From: Bradyrhizobium sp. YR681
Lineage (GTDB): Bacteria > Pseudomonadota > Alphaproteobacteria > Rhizobiales > Xanthobacteraceae
Assembly (NCBI RefSeq): GCF_000282615.1
Contig: NZ_AKIY01000328.1
Span: 1 to 64,000 of the forward strand
Length of the DNA: 64,000 nucleotides
Direction of reading: 5' to 3'
Shown one piece after another: positions 54,401-62,888 of the stretch (positions within the stretch are counted from its first letter, which is position 1; each line of letters opens with the position of its first letter). The translations under genes and the position numbers were made by a program. A model generated the notes under the pieces. The model saw only the letters and a program-made list of their open reading frames with translations. It was not told the origin of the DNA and did not search any database.

Positions 54401-54585
54401 TCGCGGTGTCGCTGGAAAGCGCGATCGCCATCATCAGCACCAACCGCGTGCGCGGCGGCGAAAGCTCGATCCGCCTCACCAATGCGCGGGCGATGACCGT
54501 GCTCGGCAACATCACCACCGGCAACATCCTCATCCCCGGCGGCATCGCCAACACGCCGTGGGCGCCGCTCAACGTGATCGGCTAA
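51403..54585 (+). CDS. Large DUF6519/beta-helix eCIS protein, possible fibre or outer baseplate
   Basis: A 1060-residue protein. The N-terminal 450 residues begin GADFSRVRLDPLLDFAGLEL, KQGAVLLDGDANELMAILDR, the signature of DUF6519 proteins in eCIS loci. After a cysteine-bearing hinge (HDCACTACVTVEQHESGSFT) comes a right-handed beta-helix of more than ten turns from about 490 to 900 (short strands such as LTRLAIAALGTANAQLPAVT, VAIDGNSCNITANGIACAA, AVSIENNHIRDIGPATES). Such helices often bind surface polysaccharides, so a target-recognition role is plausible. No classical adenovirus-like fibre (Afp13) is present, so this is the best candidate. GGAGG precedes the ATG. Confidence 0.8.
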   Translation: MGADFSRVRLDPLLDFAGLELKQGAVLLDGDANELMAILDRRLRALASDILGRATVSSTTPDAFKLGVAGNSLEIGKGRLYVDGLLAENHGFPDPDKRLFDDLMAETVFTDKLTYETQPYHPAAVRPPLPTAGRHLVYLDVWNRELTYLERPELVEIAVGVETSSRLQTVWQVRVLDTDAGDNTDCATPDEDMPGWEAVIAASTGVLTTGTFDATPTDDPCELPPTGGFRGLENQLYRVEIHDPGQPGGTATFKWSRENASIGSRVASMISATELELDSLGRDDVLRFNTGDWVEIIDDAREFSQKAGEMRRITVTEATRRISFTPALPALMLPPGFPNIDWPKQTNLRVRRWDQKGKVFRTDSSGTPVQIGDLDAAGSTGVIKVPAATTTILLEDGVTVSFDSTGAEGLRAGDWWTFAARTADASVELLDRAPPRGIHHHYARLGIWDVDAKSVSDCRHPWPPEGEGHDCACTACVTVEQHESGSFTIQDAVNKVRETGGTICLGPGHYVLKAAVTINQAKSVRIVGKGPTTLLVAPTGAFAIQDSFAIAIEDLAIISLARDPTIDVSTCIGLGLTRLAIAALGTANAQLPAVTLRGVVGGAKLAENAIFAPVAIAGGALKGVETGAGFLLTAAVTIEDNVLLCQRGAITFADEVLHLLATRIAHNEIIGCSDTAIAAQGLALPGASVAIDGNSCNITANGIACAAAGLWIERNQLRNWSPGDHVGIRLIPGLDRRSTATAQILANQIHGFGIAGIKVIAGALDLIIKLNAIDTCGAGIMLGGATDAAAVSIENNHIRDIGPATESDSGTVVGIEVIRADSATIAGNLVRAIGLTAVKSALRAGILTFGVSRPRVSGNEIVEVAPPKGFVGTSAGIMLRAPQTQIEVNHNSVLRDLTPVPDDSTGNWFALTTAEVNPRVPFAQAGEKVAIRLGDGRILALGTDYAFVRASLAANDTEGARAGIIGNMLSARGPAPAVLVTAGQECLFNDNRVEASTKSIAVSLESAIAIISTNRVRGGESSIRLTNARAMTVLGNITTGNILIPGGIANTPWAPLNVIG

Positions 54586-54602
54586 TTTCGGGAGATATCT
54601 TG

Positions 54603-55124
54603 ATGCGCACGTTCATTGTCGGGGACGAGACCAAATTCAAGGCCGTCAGCGAGAAGCTGCTGCACGCCAATCTCAGTCAGGTTCGCAGCGAAGCCGCGCT
54701 GAAGGCGTTGCAGGAGGCCAATCCGCATGCCGACCTCAACAAGCTCACGCGCGGCACCGTTCTGTTCGTACCGGACACGCCGGGCTTCAAGGTCAGCACG
54801 ACGAGTTCCGCCACCGAAGGCCCGCTCGCAGCGCTGCACGACCTCCTCGACGAGGCGCTGAACGCCGCGCTCAAGGAGACCTCGGCCGGCAACAGCGCGC
54901 GCCTTGCCGATCAGGACCAGACGGTGAAGGCCTTCGACGACGGCGCTGTGAAGAAGGCGATCAGCGATCCCACGATCGGCGGCCAGATCCGCGAGAGCGT
55001 CAACGCCGTCAGGAAGGGGTTTGAGGCCGATCGCGAGCTTGCCGCACGCGCGGAGAAGAATATCACCGATGTCGGCAAGGCCGCGATCGCAAAACTCAAC
55101 GAGCTCGGCAAGAGCCTTGGATGA
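54603..55124 (+). CDS. LysM-like terminal eCIS protein
   Basis: A 173-residue protein. The first 60 residues (LKALQEANPHADLNKLTRGT and VLFVPDTPGF) follow the second half of a LysM motif, EANP...L..G..LFVP. The rest is helical and charged (LLDEALNAALKETSAGN, IRESVNAVRKGFEADRELAA) with coiled-coil character. CGGGAG lies upstream of the ATG. It is the last gene of the cluster, 17 bp after the beta-helix gene and only 10 bp from the convergent hutU end. It may be a fibre chaperone, an anchor or a cargo; none is proven. Confidence 0.65.
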   Translation: MRTFIVGDETKFKAVSEKLLHANLSQVRSEAALKALQEANPHADLNKLTRGTVLFVPDTPGFKVSTTSSATEGPLAALHDLLDEALNAALKETSAGNSARLADQDQTVKAFDDGAVKKAISDPTIGGQIRESVNAVRKGFEADRELAARAEKNITDVGKAAIAKLNELGKSLG

Positions 55125-55134
55125 CGCACCGCGA

Positions 55135-56802
55135 CTAGGCGAGGCTGGGTAGATCGAGCCCCTTGTCGCGGGCGCAGTCGATTGCGGTCTCGTAGCCCGC
55201 GTCCGCGTGGCGCATGACACCGCTGGCGGGATCATTCCACAGGACACGCTCGATCCGCTTTGCGGCCTCGGGCGTACCGTCGGCGACGATCACCATGCCG
55301 GCGTGCTGGGAATAGCCGATGCCGACACCGCCGCCATGGTGCAGCGAGACCCAGGTCGCGCCGCTGGCGCAATTGAGCAGCGCGTTGAGCAGGGGCCAGT
55401 CGGACACCGCATCCGATCCGTCCTTCATCGCCTCGGTCTCGCGGTTGGGGCTTGCCACCGAGCCGCTGTCGAGATGATCGCGCCCGATCACGATCGGCGC
55501 CTTCAACTCGCCGCTCGCCACCATCTCGTTGAAGGCTAGGCCGAGGCGATGGCGATCGCCGAGGCCGACCCAGCAAATTCGCGCCGGCAGGCCTTGGAAC
55601 TTGATACGCTCCCTGGCCATGTCGAGCCAGTTGTGCAGATGCTTGTCGTCGGGCATCAGTTCCTTGACCTTGGCGTCGGTCTTGAAGATGTCGTCGGGAT
55701 CGCCCGAGAGAGCGGCCCAGCGGAACGGTCCGACGCCGCGGCAGAACAGGGGGCGGATATAGGCTGGCACGAAGCCCGGGAAATCGAAGGCGTTCTTCAG
55801 GCCCATGTCCTGCGCCATCTGGCGGATGTTGTTGCCGTAGTCGAGGGTCGGGATGCCCTGCGCGTGGAAATCCAGCATGGCCTGGACGTGCTCGACCATC
55901 GAGGTTTTTGAAGCACGCTCGACCGCCTTCGGATCGGATGTGCGCTTGGCTTCCCAATCGGCGAGCGTCCAGCCCTTCGGCAAATAGCCGTTGATCGGAT
56001 CATGCGCGCTGGTCTGGTCGGTGACGATGTCGGGCTTGACCCCGCGGCGTACCAGTTCCGGGAAAATCTCGGCGGCATTCCCGAGCAGGCCGACCGAGAC
56101 CGCCTTCCTGGTCTTGGCCGCCTCCGCCATGATCGCCAGCGCTTCGTCGAGCGTCGCGGCCTGGCGATCGAGATAGCCGGTGCGCAACCGCATCTCGATG
56201 CGGCTCGGCTGGCATTCGACTGCGAGCATCGAGGCCCCTGCCATGGTCGCGGCCAGCGGCTGCGCGCCGCCCATGCCGCCGAGACCGGCGGTGAGGATCC
56301 ATTTGCTCGCGAGGCTACCGCCATAATGGCGACGGCCGACCTCGACGAAAGTTTCGTACGTGCCCTGCACGATGCCCTGGCTGCCGATATAGATCCAGGA
56401 GCCGGCCGTCATCTGGCCGTACATCATCAGGCCCTTCCGATCGAGCTCGTTGAAATGGTCGAGCGTCGCCCAGTGCGGCACGATGTTGGAGTTCGCGATC
56501 AAGACGCGCGGAGCCTCCGCATGGGTCCGGAAGACGCCGACCGGCTTGCCGGACTGGATCAGCAGCGTCTCATCGCCTTCGAGCTTGCGCAACGCGGCCG
56601 TGATCCGGTCAAAACTCTCCCAGTCGCGCGCGGCACGGCCGATGCCGCCATAGACCACGAGCTCGCTCGGGCGCTCGGCAACATCGGGATCGAGGTTGTT
56701 CATCAGCATGCGCAAGGGGGCTTCCGTCAGCCAGCTCTTGGCGCTGATTTCGCTGCCGCGGGGGGCGCGGATGGTGCGGTCGTTGTCCAGTCGGCGGTTC
56801 AT
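55135..56802 (-). CDS. hutU: Urocanate hydratase
   Basis: A 555-residue cytosolic enzyme, step two of histidine breakdown (urocanate to imidazolonepropionate), using tightly bound NAD+. The sequence is highly conserved: [40 protein letters not shown], a glycine-rich NAD region [20 protein letters not shown], and the active-site cysteine motif [19 protein letters not shown]. The ATG at 56802 ([16 protein letters not shown]) matches the usual family start; an in-frame GTG at 56811 is less likely. It lies 11 bp after hutH and is the last gene of hutI-hutH-hutU. Confidence 0.98.
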   Translation of the reverse strand: MNRRLDNDRTIRAPRGSEISAKSWLTEAPLRMLMNNLDPDVAERPSELVVYGGIGRAARDWESFDRITAALRKLEGDETLLIQSGKPVGVFRTHAEAPRVLIANSNIVPHWATLDHFNELDRKGLMMYGQMTAGSWIYIGSQGIVQGTYETFVEVGRRHYGGSLASKWILTAGLGGMGGAQPLAATMAGASMLAVECQPSRIEMRLRTGYLDRQAATLDEALAIMAEAAKTRKAVSVGLLGNAAEIFPELVRRGVKPDIVTDQTSAHDPINGYLPKGWTLADWEAKRTSDPKAVERASKTSMVEHVQAMLDFHAQGIPTLDYGNNIRQMAQDMGLKNAFDFPGFVPAYIRPLFCRGVGPFRWAALSGDPDDIFKTDAKVKELMPDDKHLHNWLDMARERIKFQGLPARICWVGLGDRHRLGLAFNEMVASGELKAPIVIGRDHLDSGSVASPNRETEAMKDGSDAVSDWPLLNALLNCASGATWVSLHHGGGVGIGYSQHAGMVIVADGTPEAAKRIERVLWNDPASGVMRHADAGYETAIDCARDKGLDLPSLA

Positions 56803-56813
56803 GCGGAACACCC

Positions 56814-58373
56814 TTAGTCGAGTCTCGGAAACGGATCGGATGGAAGCACGGAGATCGTCGCAGCCGGCAGCGCGCCGGTTTCGATCAGCGCGGCGGCCCT
56901 GGCGAGATCACCAGCCATGTAGCGGTCGGCGCCGAGTGCGGGCACCTGTTCGCGAAGCGCCGCGACGACGGCAACGAGCGGTGCACTCGTCGCATGCGGC
57001 GCGCGCAGCGTGATGCCCTGCGCGGCAACCAGCAGCTCGATGCCGAGAATGGCGGCGAGATTGTCGGCCATGTCAGACAAGCGCCGCGCGGCGTGCGCCG
57101 CCATCGAGACATGATCCTCCTGGTTGGCGCTGGTCGGCGTCGAGTCGATCGAGCAAGCCGCCGCGCGCTGCTTGTTCTCCGCATAGAGGGCAGCCGCCGT
57201 CACCTCGGCGATCATGAAGCCGGAATTGACGCCGGGATCGGGCGTCAGGAACGGCGGCAGGCCAAAGTTCAGCGCGGGATCGACAAGCGTCGCGATGCGA
57301 CGTTCGCTGATCGCGCCGATCTCCGACAGCGCGAGCGCGATGGCGTCGGCCGCAAAGGCCACCGGCTCGGCGTGGAAATTTCCGCCGGAGACGATCTCGC
57401 CGGTCTCGACCAGGACAAGCGGATTGTCGGTGACCGCATTGGCCTCGACGATCAGCGTGCGCGCGGCCTGCGTGATCAGGTCGAGGGCGGCGCCCGCGAC
57501 CTGCGGCTGGCAACGCAGGCAATAGGGATCCTGCACGCGTTCGTCACCTTCGAGATGCGACAGGCGGATGTCGCTGCCGTCGAGCAGCGCGGTCAACGTC
57601 GCGGCCGCGGCGATCTGCCCGGCATGGCCGCGCAGCGCCTGGATTTCGGGGCGGAATGGTGCCGTCGACGCCATCGCCGCATCGACCGACAGCGCGCCGG
57701 TGACGAGCGCGGCACGGGCCAGACGAAACGCACGCAGCACGCCGGAGATGGCATAGGCGGTCGAGAATTGCGTGCCGTTGATCAGCGCAAGCCCTTCCTT
57801 CGGGCCAAGCGTGAGCGGGGCAAGTCCGGCGGCAGCGAGCGCCTCGTCGCCGGAGACGATCTTGCCGTCAACGATCGCCTGCCCCTCGCCGATCATCACC
57901 GCCGTCATGTGCGCAAGTGGCGCGAGATCGCCGGAGGCGCCGACCGAGCCCTGCTGCGGCACCAGCGGGCAGACACCCCGCGCCAGCATGCCCTGCAACT
58001 GCTCGATGACCGCGCGGCGCACGCCGGAGGCCCCGCGCCCCAGCGAGATGATCTTGAGCGCCATCATCAGCCGGACGACCGGTTCAGGCGTGGCCGGACC
58101 GACGCCACAGCAATGCGAGACGATCAGATTGCGCTGGAGCAGCGCGGTCTGGTCGGGTGGAATGCGCTTGGAGGCCAGTTTTCCAAAGCCGGTATTGATA
58201 CCGTAGATCGGCACAGCCGCATGCGCTGCCTTCGCAACGATCTCGGCCGCTGCCTCGACGCGCGGCCAGAACGAAGGATCGAGCACGACGGAGTGTCCTG
58301 CAAGCACGCGCGCGAGATCGTCGAAACTGACCGCGCCCGGCTTGACCACGATCGCTGTGTCCCGCTCCGTCAC
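56814..58373 (-). CDS. hutH: Histidine ammonia-lyase
   Basis: A 519-residue enzyme, step one of histidine catabolism (histidine to urocanate plus ammonia). The Ala-Ser-Gly triad that cyclises to the MIO cofactor is at 146-148 in [14 protein letters not shown]. Other conserved segments are [12 protein letters not shown] near the N-terminus and [14 protein letters not shown] later. The start is taken as the GTG at 58373: it has GGAGGGGGCA directly upstream and forms a GTGA overlap with the hutI stop. A GTG at 58385 is in frame but has no ribosome site. Confidence 0.97.
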   Translation of the reverse strand: MTERDTAIVVKPGAVSFDDLARVLAGHSVVLDPSFWPRVEAAAEIVAKAAHAAVPIYGINTGFGKLASKRIPPDQTALLQRNLIVSHCCGVGPATPEPVVRLMMALKIISLGRGASGVRRAVIEQLQGMLARGVCPLVPQQGSVGASGDLAPLAHMTAVMIGEGQAIVDGKIVSGDEALAAAGLAPLTLGPKEGLALINGTQFSTAYAISGVLRAFRLARAALVTGALSVDAAMASTAPFRPEIQALRGHAGQIAAAATLTALLDGSDIRLSHLEGDERVQDPYCLRCQPQVAGAALDLITQAARTLIVEANAVTDNPLVLVETGEIVSGGNFHAEPVAFAADAIALALSEIGAISERRIATLVDPALNFGLPPFLTPDPGVNSGFMIAEVTAAALYAENKQRAAACSIDSTPTSANQEDHVSMAAHAARRLSDMADNLAAILGIELLVAAQGITLRAPHATSAPLVAVVAALREQVPALGADRYMAGDLARAAALIETGALPAATISVLPSDPFPRLD

Positions 58374-59584
58374 TGCCCCCTCCACACGCGCCGGTGCAGC
58401 GGATTGAAGCCGATGCGGTAGACGAGCTCAGCGGGCCGCTCGATATCCCAAATCGCGAGGTCGCACCATTTGCCGGGCTCCAACGTGCCGGTCTCCCGGA
58501 GCACACCGAGCGCGCGCGCGCCTTCACGGGTGATACCCGCGAGGCATTCGGCCACCGTCATCCGGAACAATGTCGCCCCCATGTTCATCGCGAGGAGCAG
58601 CGAGGTCAGCGGCGAGCTGCCGGGATTGCAATCGGTCGCAAGCGCCATGTGAACGCCATGCTTGCGGAACGCCTCGACCGGCGGCTTCTGCGTCTCGCGG
58701 ATGAAGTAGAAGGCACCGGGCAACAGCACCGCCACCGTTCCAGCCTTCGCCATTGCCGCGGCGCCGGCCTCATCCGTATGCTCCAGATGATCGGCCGAGA
58801 GCGCGGAGAATTTCGCAGCGAGCGCCGCACCGCCGAGATTCGACAGCTGATCGGCGTGGAGCTTGACCGGCAAGCCAAGCCCCCTCGCCGTCTCGAACAC
58901 GCGCGCAGTCTGTTCACCGGAAAACGCAATACCTTCCATGAAGGCGTCGACGGCATCGGCAAGGCCGGCCTTTGCAATCGCGGGCAGCATCTCCTTGCAG
59001 ACGAGATCGATGTAGCGATCCTTGTCGCCGCCAGCTTCCACGGGCAACGCATGGGCGCCAAGGAACGACGTGCGGATCGCAACCGGCCGCTGACCGCCGA
59101 GGCTGCGCGCAGCCGCGAGCTGGCGCATCTCGGTCTCGGTGTCGAGGCCGTAGCCGGACTTGATCTCGACCGTGGTCGCGCCCTCGCCGATCAGCGCATC
59201 GAGCCGCGGCAGCGCGCTTGCGACGAGCTCGGCTTCGCTCGCCTTGCGCGTCGCGGTCACCGTCGAGACGATGCCGCCGCCGGCACGCGCGATCTCCTCG
59301 TAGCTCGCGCCCTTCAGGCGCAGCTCGAATTCATGCGCGCGGTTGCCGCCATAGACGAGATGGGTGTGACAATCGACGAGCCCCGGCGTGATCCAGCGCC
59401 CCTCGCAATCGATCCGCTTGATCGCGTCGGCATCAATGGGAAAATCCGCCTCCGCGCCGGCATAGACGATGTGGCCGCCGCGGATGGCGATCACGCCATG
59501 CTCGATCTCGCTGAGATCGGGACGGTCGGCCCGCATCGTGGCGAGCCGGGCATTGTGCCAGATCCGGTCGAAGCGCTCTGCCAT
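58370..59584 (-). CDS. hutI: Imidazolonepropionase
   Basis: A 404-residue metal-dependent amidohydrolase, step three (imidazolonepropionate to N-formimino-glutamate). Metal-binding HxH is in [19 protein letters not shown], with further ligands in [25 protein letters not shown] and [12 protein letters not shown]. The ATG at 59584 ([20 protein letters not shown]) gives the typical length. It is the first gene of the minus-strand hut operon, with the palindromic operator centred about 54 bp upstream. Confidence 0.97.
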   Translation of the reverse strand: MAERFDRIWHNARLATMRADRPDLSEIEHGVIAIRGGHIVYAGAEADFPIDADAIKRIDCEGRWITPGLVDCHTHLVYGGNRAHEFELRLKGASYEEIARAGGGIVSTVTATRKASEAELVASALPRLDALIGEGATTVEIKSGYGLDTETEMRQLAAARSLGGQRPVAIRTSFLGAHALPVEAGGDKDRYIDLVCKEMLPAIAKAGLADAVDAFMEGIAFSGEQTARVFETARGLGLPVKLHADQLSNLGGAALAAKFSALSADHLEHTDEAGAAAMAKAGTVAVLLPGAFYFIRETQKPPVEAFRKHGVHMALATDCNPGSSPLTSLLLAMNMGATLFRMTVAECLAGITREGARALGVLRETGTLEPGKWCDLAIWDIERPAELVYRIGFNPLHRRVWRGQ

Positions 59585-59628
59585 GCAACGGCCCCTTCGC
59601 GAAGTCCCTGCGCCCTGGGATGCTTGAC

Positions 59629-59648
59629 TTATATGTCTAGACATATAA
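59629..59648. promoter_or_regulatory. HutC operator, perfect 20-bp palindrome
   Basis: TTATATGTCTAGACATATAA is a perfect palindrome in the 98-bp divergent gap between hutI and hutF. GntR/HutC regulators bind such AT-rich dyads with a central TGTCTAGACA-like core. One site between two divergent hut operons would let HutC, encoded in the hutF operon, repress both until urocanate binds. Confidence 0.85.
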
Positions 59649-59682
59649 TCGTACGGCGGTTCTGTCCAGCCGGCGTGTAAAC

Positions 59683-61041
59683 ATGACCCGACTGCATTTC
59701 GCCTCCGCGCTCCTGCCCTCGGGCTGGGCCAATGACGTGCAGGTGGTGATCACCGCCGGCGCGATCGCGGAGGTGACGCCGGGCGTGGCGCCGGCTGCTG
59801 GCGACGAACGCCACACCATCGCGCTGCCGGGACTTGCGAGCCTGCACAGCCACGCGTTTCAGCGCGGCATGGCGGGACTTGCGGAGCTCCGCGGCGATTC
59901 CACCGACACCTTCTGGACCTGGCGCGAGACGATGTATCGCTTCGCCCTGGCGATGACGCCGGACGACGTTACCGCAGTCGCGACACAACTTTATGTCGAG
60001 ATGCTGGAGCAGGGTTTTACCCGCGTCGGCGAGTTCCACTATCTGCATCACGATCGCGACGGCTCGCACTATTCCGATATCGGCGAGATGGCCGCGCGCA
60101 TCGCGCAGGCTGCCGAAGCGTCGGGCATTGCGCTGACGCTGCTGCCGAGTTTTTATGCGCATGGCTCTTTTGGAGGCGCGGCACCACATGGCGGCCAACG
60201 CCGCTTCATCTGCTCGGTCGATCAGTTCGCCGCGCTGATGGCTGCCTCGCGCAAGGCCATCGCAAGATTGCCAGGCGCCAATATCGGGATCGCCCCGCAC
60301 AGTCTGCGCGCGGTGACACCGGACGAGCTTGCTGAGATCATTCCGCTCGCTGAAGGCGGACCTGTGCACATCCATGCGGCTGAGCAGGTCAGGGAAGTCG
60401 AGGATTGCCTGGCCTGGTCGGAACGACGCCCGGTGCAGTGGTTACTCGAGCACGTGCCTCTCGATCGGCGCTGGTGCCTCATCCACGCGACCCACATGAC
60501 CGACGAGGAAGTCACCGCATTCGCGAAAACCGCTGCGGTAGCGGGTCTTTGCCCCATCACGGAAGCCAGCCTCGGCGACGGCATCTTCCCGGCGCGTGAA
60601 TTTCTCGCCGCAGGCGGCAAGTTCGGTGTCGGCACCGATTCCAACGTGCTGGTCGGTGTCGCCGACGAGCTGCGCCAGCTCGAATACGGCCAGCGGCTGA
60701 AGCATCGCCAACGGAATGTACTCTCCAGCGGCGCAGGTCGCTCCACCGGGCGCACCCTGTTCGACCATGCGCTCGCCGGCGGCGCGCAAGCAATGGCGCA
60801 AACGACGGTAGGCCTCACCCCGGGAGCGCGCGCCGACATCGTGACGCTGGACAGCGCCCATCCGTCGCTCGTCGGTCGTCGGGGCGATGCAGCCATCGAT
60901 GGCTGGATTTTTGCGGCGGGCAACGGCGCAATCGATTGTGTCTGGGCCGGCGGCCACAAGGTCGTCGAAACCGGGCGGCATCGGATGCGCCAGATCGCGC
61001 GCGAGCGCTTCAACGCGTCCGTTCTGAGGCTCGTCACATGA
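59683..61041 (+). CDS. hutF: Formimidoylglutamate deiminase
   Basis: A 452-residue amidohydrolase converting N-formimino-glutamate to N-formyl-glutamate plus ammonia, the first half of the two-step route used by Pseudomonas and many rhizobia. Metal-binding HSH occurs in [19 protein letters not shown]; further family motifs are [27 protein letters not shown] and [20 protein letters not shown]. The opening [20 protein letters not shown] is typical of HutF. It is divergent from hutI and overlaps hutC by ATGA. The next enzyme, N-formylglutamate deformylase (HutG), is not encoded in the window. Confidence 0.96.
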   Translation: MTRLHFASALLPSGWANDVQVVITAGAIAEVTPGVAPAAGDERHTIALPGLASLHSHAFQRGMAGLAELRGDSTDTFWTWRETMYRFALAMTPDDVTAVATQLYVEMLEQGFTRVGEFHYLHHDRDGSHYSDIGEMAARIAQAAEASGIALTLLPSFYAHGSFGGAAPHGGQRRFICSVDQFAALMAASRKAIARLPGANIGIAPHSLRAVTPDELAEIIPLAEGGPVHIHAAEQVREVEDCLAWSERRPVQWLLEHVPLDRRWCLIHATHMTDEEVTAFAKTAAVAGLCPITEASLGDGIFPAREFLAAGGKFGVGTDSNVLVGVADELRQLEYGQRLKHRQRNVLSSGAGRSTGRTLFDHALAGGAQAMAQTTVGLTPGARADIVTLDSAHPSLVGRRGDAAIDGWIFAAGNGAIDCVWAGGHKVVETGRHRMRQIARERFNASVLRLVT

Positions 61042-61766
61042 GCCTCTCCACCGACAGCCCCGACCAGCCGACGCTCTACAAACGTATCCGCGCCGATATC
61101 GAGAAGCGCATCCTGACCGGCGAGTGGCCGCCCGGGCATCGTATTCCCTTCGAGCATGAACTGGTGACGCGTTACGGCTGCTCGCGCATGACAGTGAACA
61201 AGGCGCTATCAGAGCTCGCGCAGGCCGATCTGATCGAGCGGCGGCGGCGCGCCGGCTCATTCGTGCGCCGGCCGCAGCATCAGTCGGCGGTACTGAAAAT
61301 CGCAGACATGCGCGCCGAGATCACCGGACTTGGCCGCGCTTACGGCTATGAGCTGATCGGTCGCAAGTTGCGCACGGCGACCACGGTCGACCGCGACCGT
61401 CTCGGCGTCAAGAAGGCTGGCAAGGTCATCGCGATCACCTGCCGTCACAGCGCCGACAAGGTGCCGTTTGCCGTCGAGGACAGGCTGATCGATCTTGCGT
61501 CCGTGCCGGATGCGGCGACCGCGGATTTCTCGCGCGAACCACCCGGCTCATGGCTGCTTCACCATGTCCCATGGACGGAGGCCGAGCATACGATCAGTGC
61601 CATCGTCGCGGATGATCGCACGGCTGAAGCGCTCGACATCGCCATCGGCGCGCCCTGCCTCGTGATCGACCGCTATACCTGGCGCAGCGCGCGCACCATC
61701 ACCGCCGTGCGGCTGCTTTATCCCGGTGACTCTCACCGCCTTGTCGCCCGATTCAAGGGAGGCTGA
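61038..61766 (+). CDS. hutC: HutC histidine-utilisation repressor (GntR/UTRA)
   Basis: A 242-residue repressor. The winged helix-turn-helix is N-terminal (LYKRIRADIEKRILTGEWPP, IPFEHELVTRYGCSRMTVNK, ALSELAQADLIERRRRAGSF), followed by a UTRA ligand domain that in HutC binds urocanate. The ending VRLLYPGDSHRLVARF is characteristic of HutC. The ATG at 61038 overlaps the hutF stop, so the repressor is made with the pathway it controls. The palindrome between hutI and hutF is its likely target. Confidence 0.95.
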   Translation: MSLSTDSPDQPTLYKRIRADIEKRILTGEWPPGHRIPFEHELVTRYGCSRMTVNKALSELAQADLIERRRRAGSFVRRPQHQSAVLKIADMRAEITGLGRAYGYELIGRKLRTATTVDRDRLGVKKAGKVIAITCRHSADKVPFAVEDRLIDLASVPDAATADFSREPPGSWLLHHVPWTEAEHTISAIVADDRTAEALDIAIGAPCLVIDRYTWRSARTITAVRLLYPGDSHRLVARFKGG

Positions 61767-61806
61767 GAGAAGGATGTCGGCACAAATCGTGCAACGCTTC
61801 GGGCAA

Positions 61807-61822
61807 CGGTCCGTACGGACCG
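61807..61822. promoter_or_regulatory. 16-bp perfect palindrome upstream of the ABC transporter
   Basis: CGGTCCGTACGGACCG lies 51 bases before the ATG at 61873. It differs from the hut palindrome, so if it is an operator it belongs to another regulator. It could also form a hairpin in the leader of a hutC read-through transcript. Confidence 0.45.
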
Positions 61823-61872
61823 ACAGGGATCAACAGGACGTCAATCCATCGATCGGCAAGAGGACGACAATC

Positions 61873-62817
61873 ATGCGTAGTTCAAAAGTTTTCGCGACAA
61901 TCATTGTTCTTGCGGCCTCCACTCCCGTGCTCGCCGACGACGTCAAGGTCGGCGTCGGCATCTCCGGCTGGACCGGCTTCGCGCCGCTGACGCTGGCGAA
62001 GGAGGCCGGCATCTTCAAGAAGAACGGGCTCGACGTGACGATCAGGAAGATCCCGCAGAAGGACCGCCACCTCGCGATCGCCTCCGGCGACATCCAGTGC
62101 GCCGCGACCACGGTCGAGACCTGGATCTCCTGGAACGCCAATGGCGTCGCGACCAAGCAGATCTTCCAGCTCGACAAGAGCTATGGTGCCGACGGCATGG
62201 CCGTGCGCAACGACGTCGCCGCGATCAAGGACCTGAAGGGCAAGACCGTCGCGGCCTCCGCGCCCGGCACCTCGCCCTATTTCGCGCTGGCCTGGATGCT
62301 CAAGAAGAACGGCCTCACGACGAAGGACGTCACCATCGTGAATCTCGAGCCGGCCGCGGCTGCGCAGGCTTTCGTCTCCGGCCAGAACGACGCCGCGATG
62401 ACCTATGAGCCGTATCTGTCGACCGTGCGCGCCGCCCCCGACAAGGGCAAGATCATCGCGACGACGCTGGACTACCCGATCGTGATGGACACCTTCGGCT
62501 GCACGCCGAAATTCCTGAGCGAGAATCCGAAGGCAGCCCAGGCGCTCGCCAATAGCTATTTCGAGGCGCTCGACATGATCGCCAAGGACCAGGCCAAGGC
62601 CTATGAGATCATGGGCGCGGACGTGAAGCAGACCGGCGAGGCGTTCGGCAACTCGGCAAAATATCTGCGCTGGCAGGACAAGGCCGCGAACCAGAAGTTC
62701 TTTGCCGGCGACTTCCTGACCTTCAACAAGGAGGCCGCCGAGCTCCTGCTCGAGATCGGCATCATCAAGGCCGCGCCGAAGGTCGAGGACCTCTTCGACG
62801 CCAGCTACATCAAGTAA
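61873..62817 (+). CDS. ABC transporter substrate-binding protein (SsuA/TauA/NMT1 type)
   Basis: A 314-residue exported binding protein with signal cleavage near PVLA-DD. It shows the NMT1/SsuA-like fold: WTGFAPLTLAKEAGIFKKNG, LDVTIRKIPQKDRHLAIASG, DLKGKTVAASAPGTSPYFAL and GQNDAAMTYEPYLSTVRAAP. Family ligands include nitrate, sulfonates, taurine, thiamine precursors and other small organics. It directly follows hutC with its own 106-bp leader, and permease and ATPase genes follow, so it forms a complete importer. Association with hut genes suggests histidine or a derivative as substrate, but that is inference. The ATG at 61873 is set by the signal peptide. Confidence 0.88.
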   Translation: MRSSKVFATIIVLAASTPVLADDVKVGVGISGWTGFAPLTLAKEAGIFKKNGLDVTIRKIPQKDRHLAIASGDIQCAATTVETWISWNANGVATKQIFQLDKSYGADGMAVRNDVAAIKDLKGKTVAASAPGTSPYFALAWMLKKNGLTTKDVTIVNLEPAAAAQAFVSGQNDAAMTYEPYLSTVRAAPDKGKIIATTLDYPIVMDTFGCTPKFLSENPKAAQALANSYFEALDMIAKDQAKAYEIMGADVKQTGEAFGNSAKYLRWQDKAANQKFFAGDFLTFNKEAAELLLEIGIIKAAPKVEDLFDASYIK

Positions 62818-62888
62818 ATTCCTCAGGAGCTGCCGGTTCCGTCTCGCGGCGGGGCCGGCAAGTTCATACACCCCCGGATAAATCGTTG

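Noticed and set aside
31354-55124. Interpretation of the phage-tail-like cluster as a prophage
   Set aside because: No capsid, portal, terminase, lysis or integrase genes; the AAA+ ATPase, DUF4255, DUF6519 and DUF4157 proteins are eCIS markers.
31354-55124. Interpretation of the cluster as a type VI secretion system
   Set aside because: No TssJ, TssL, TssM membrane complex, no TssB/TssC split sheath and no ClpV-type gene; the single-chain sheath and DUF4255 cap are of eCIS type.
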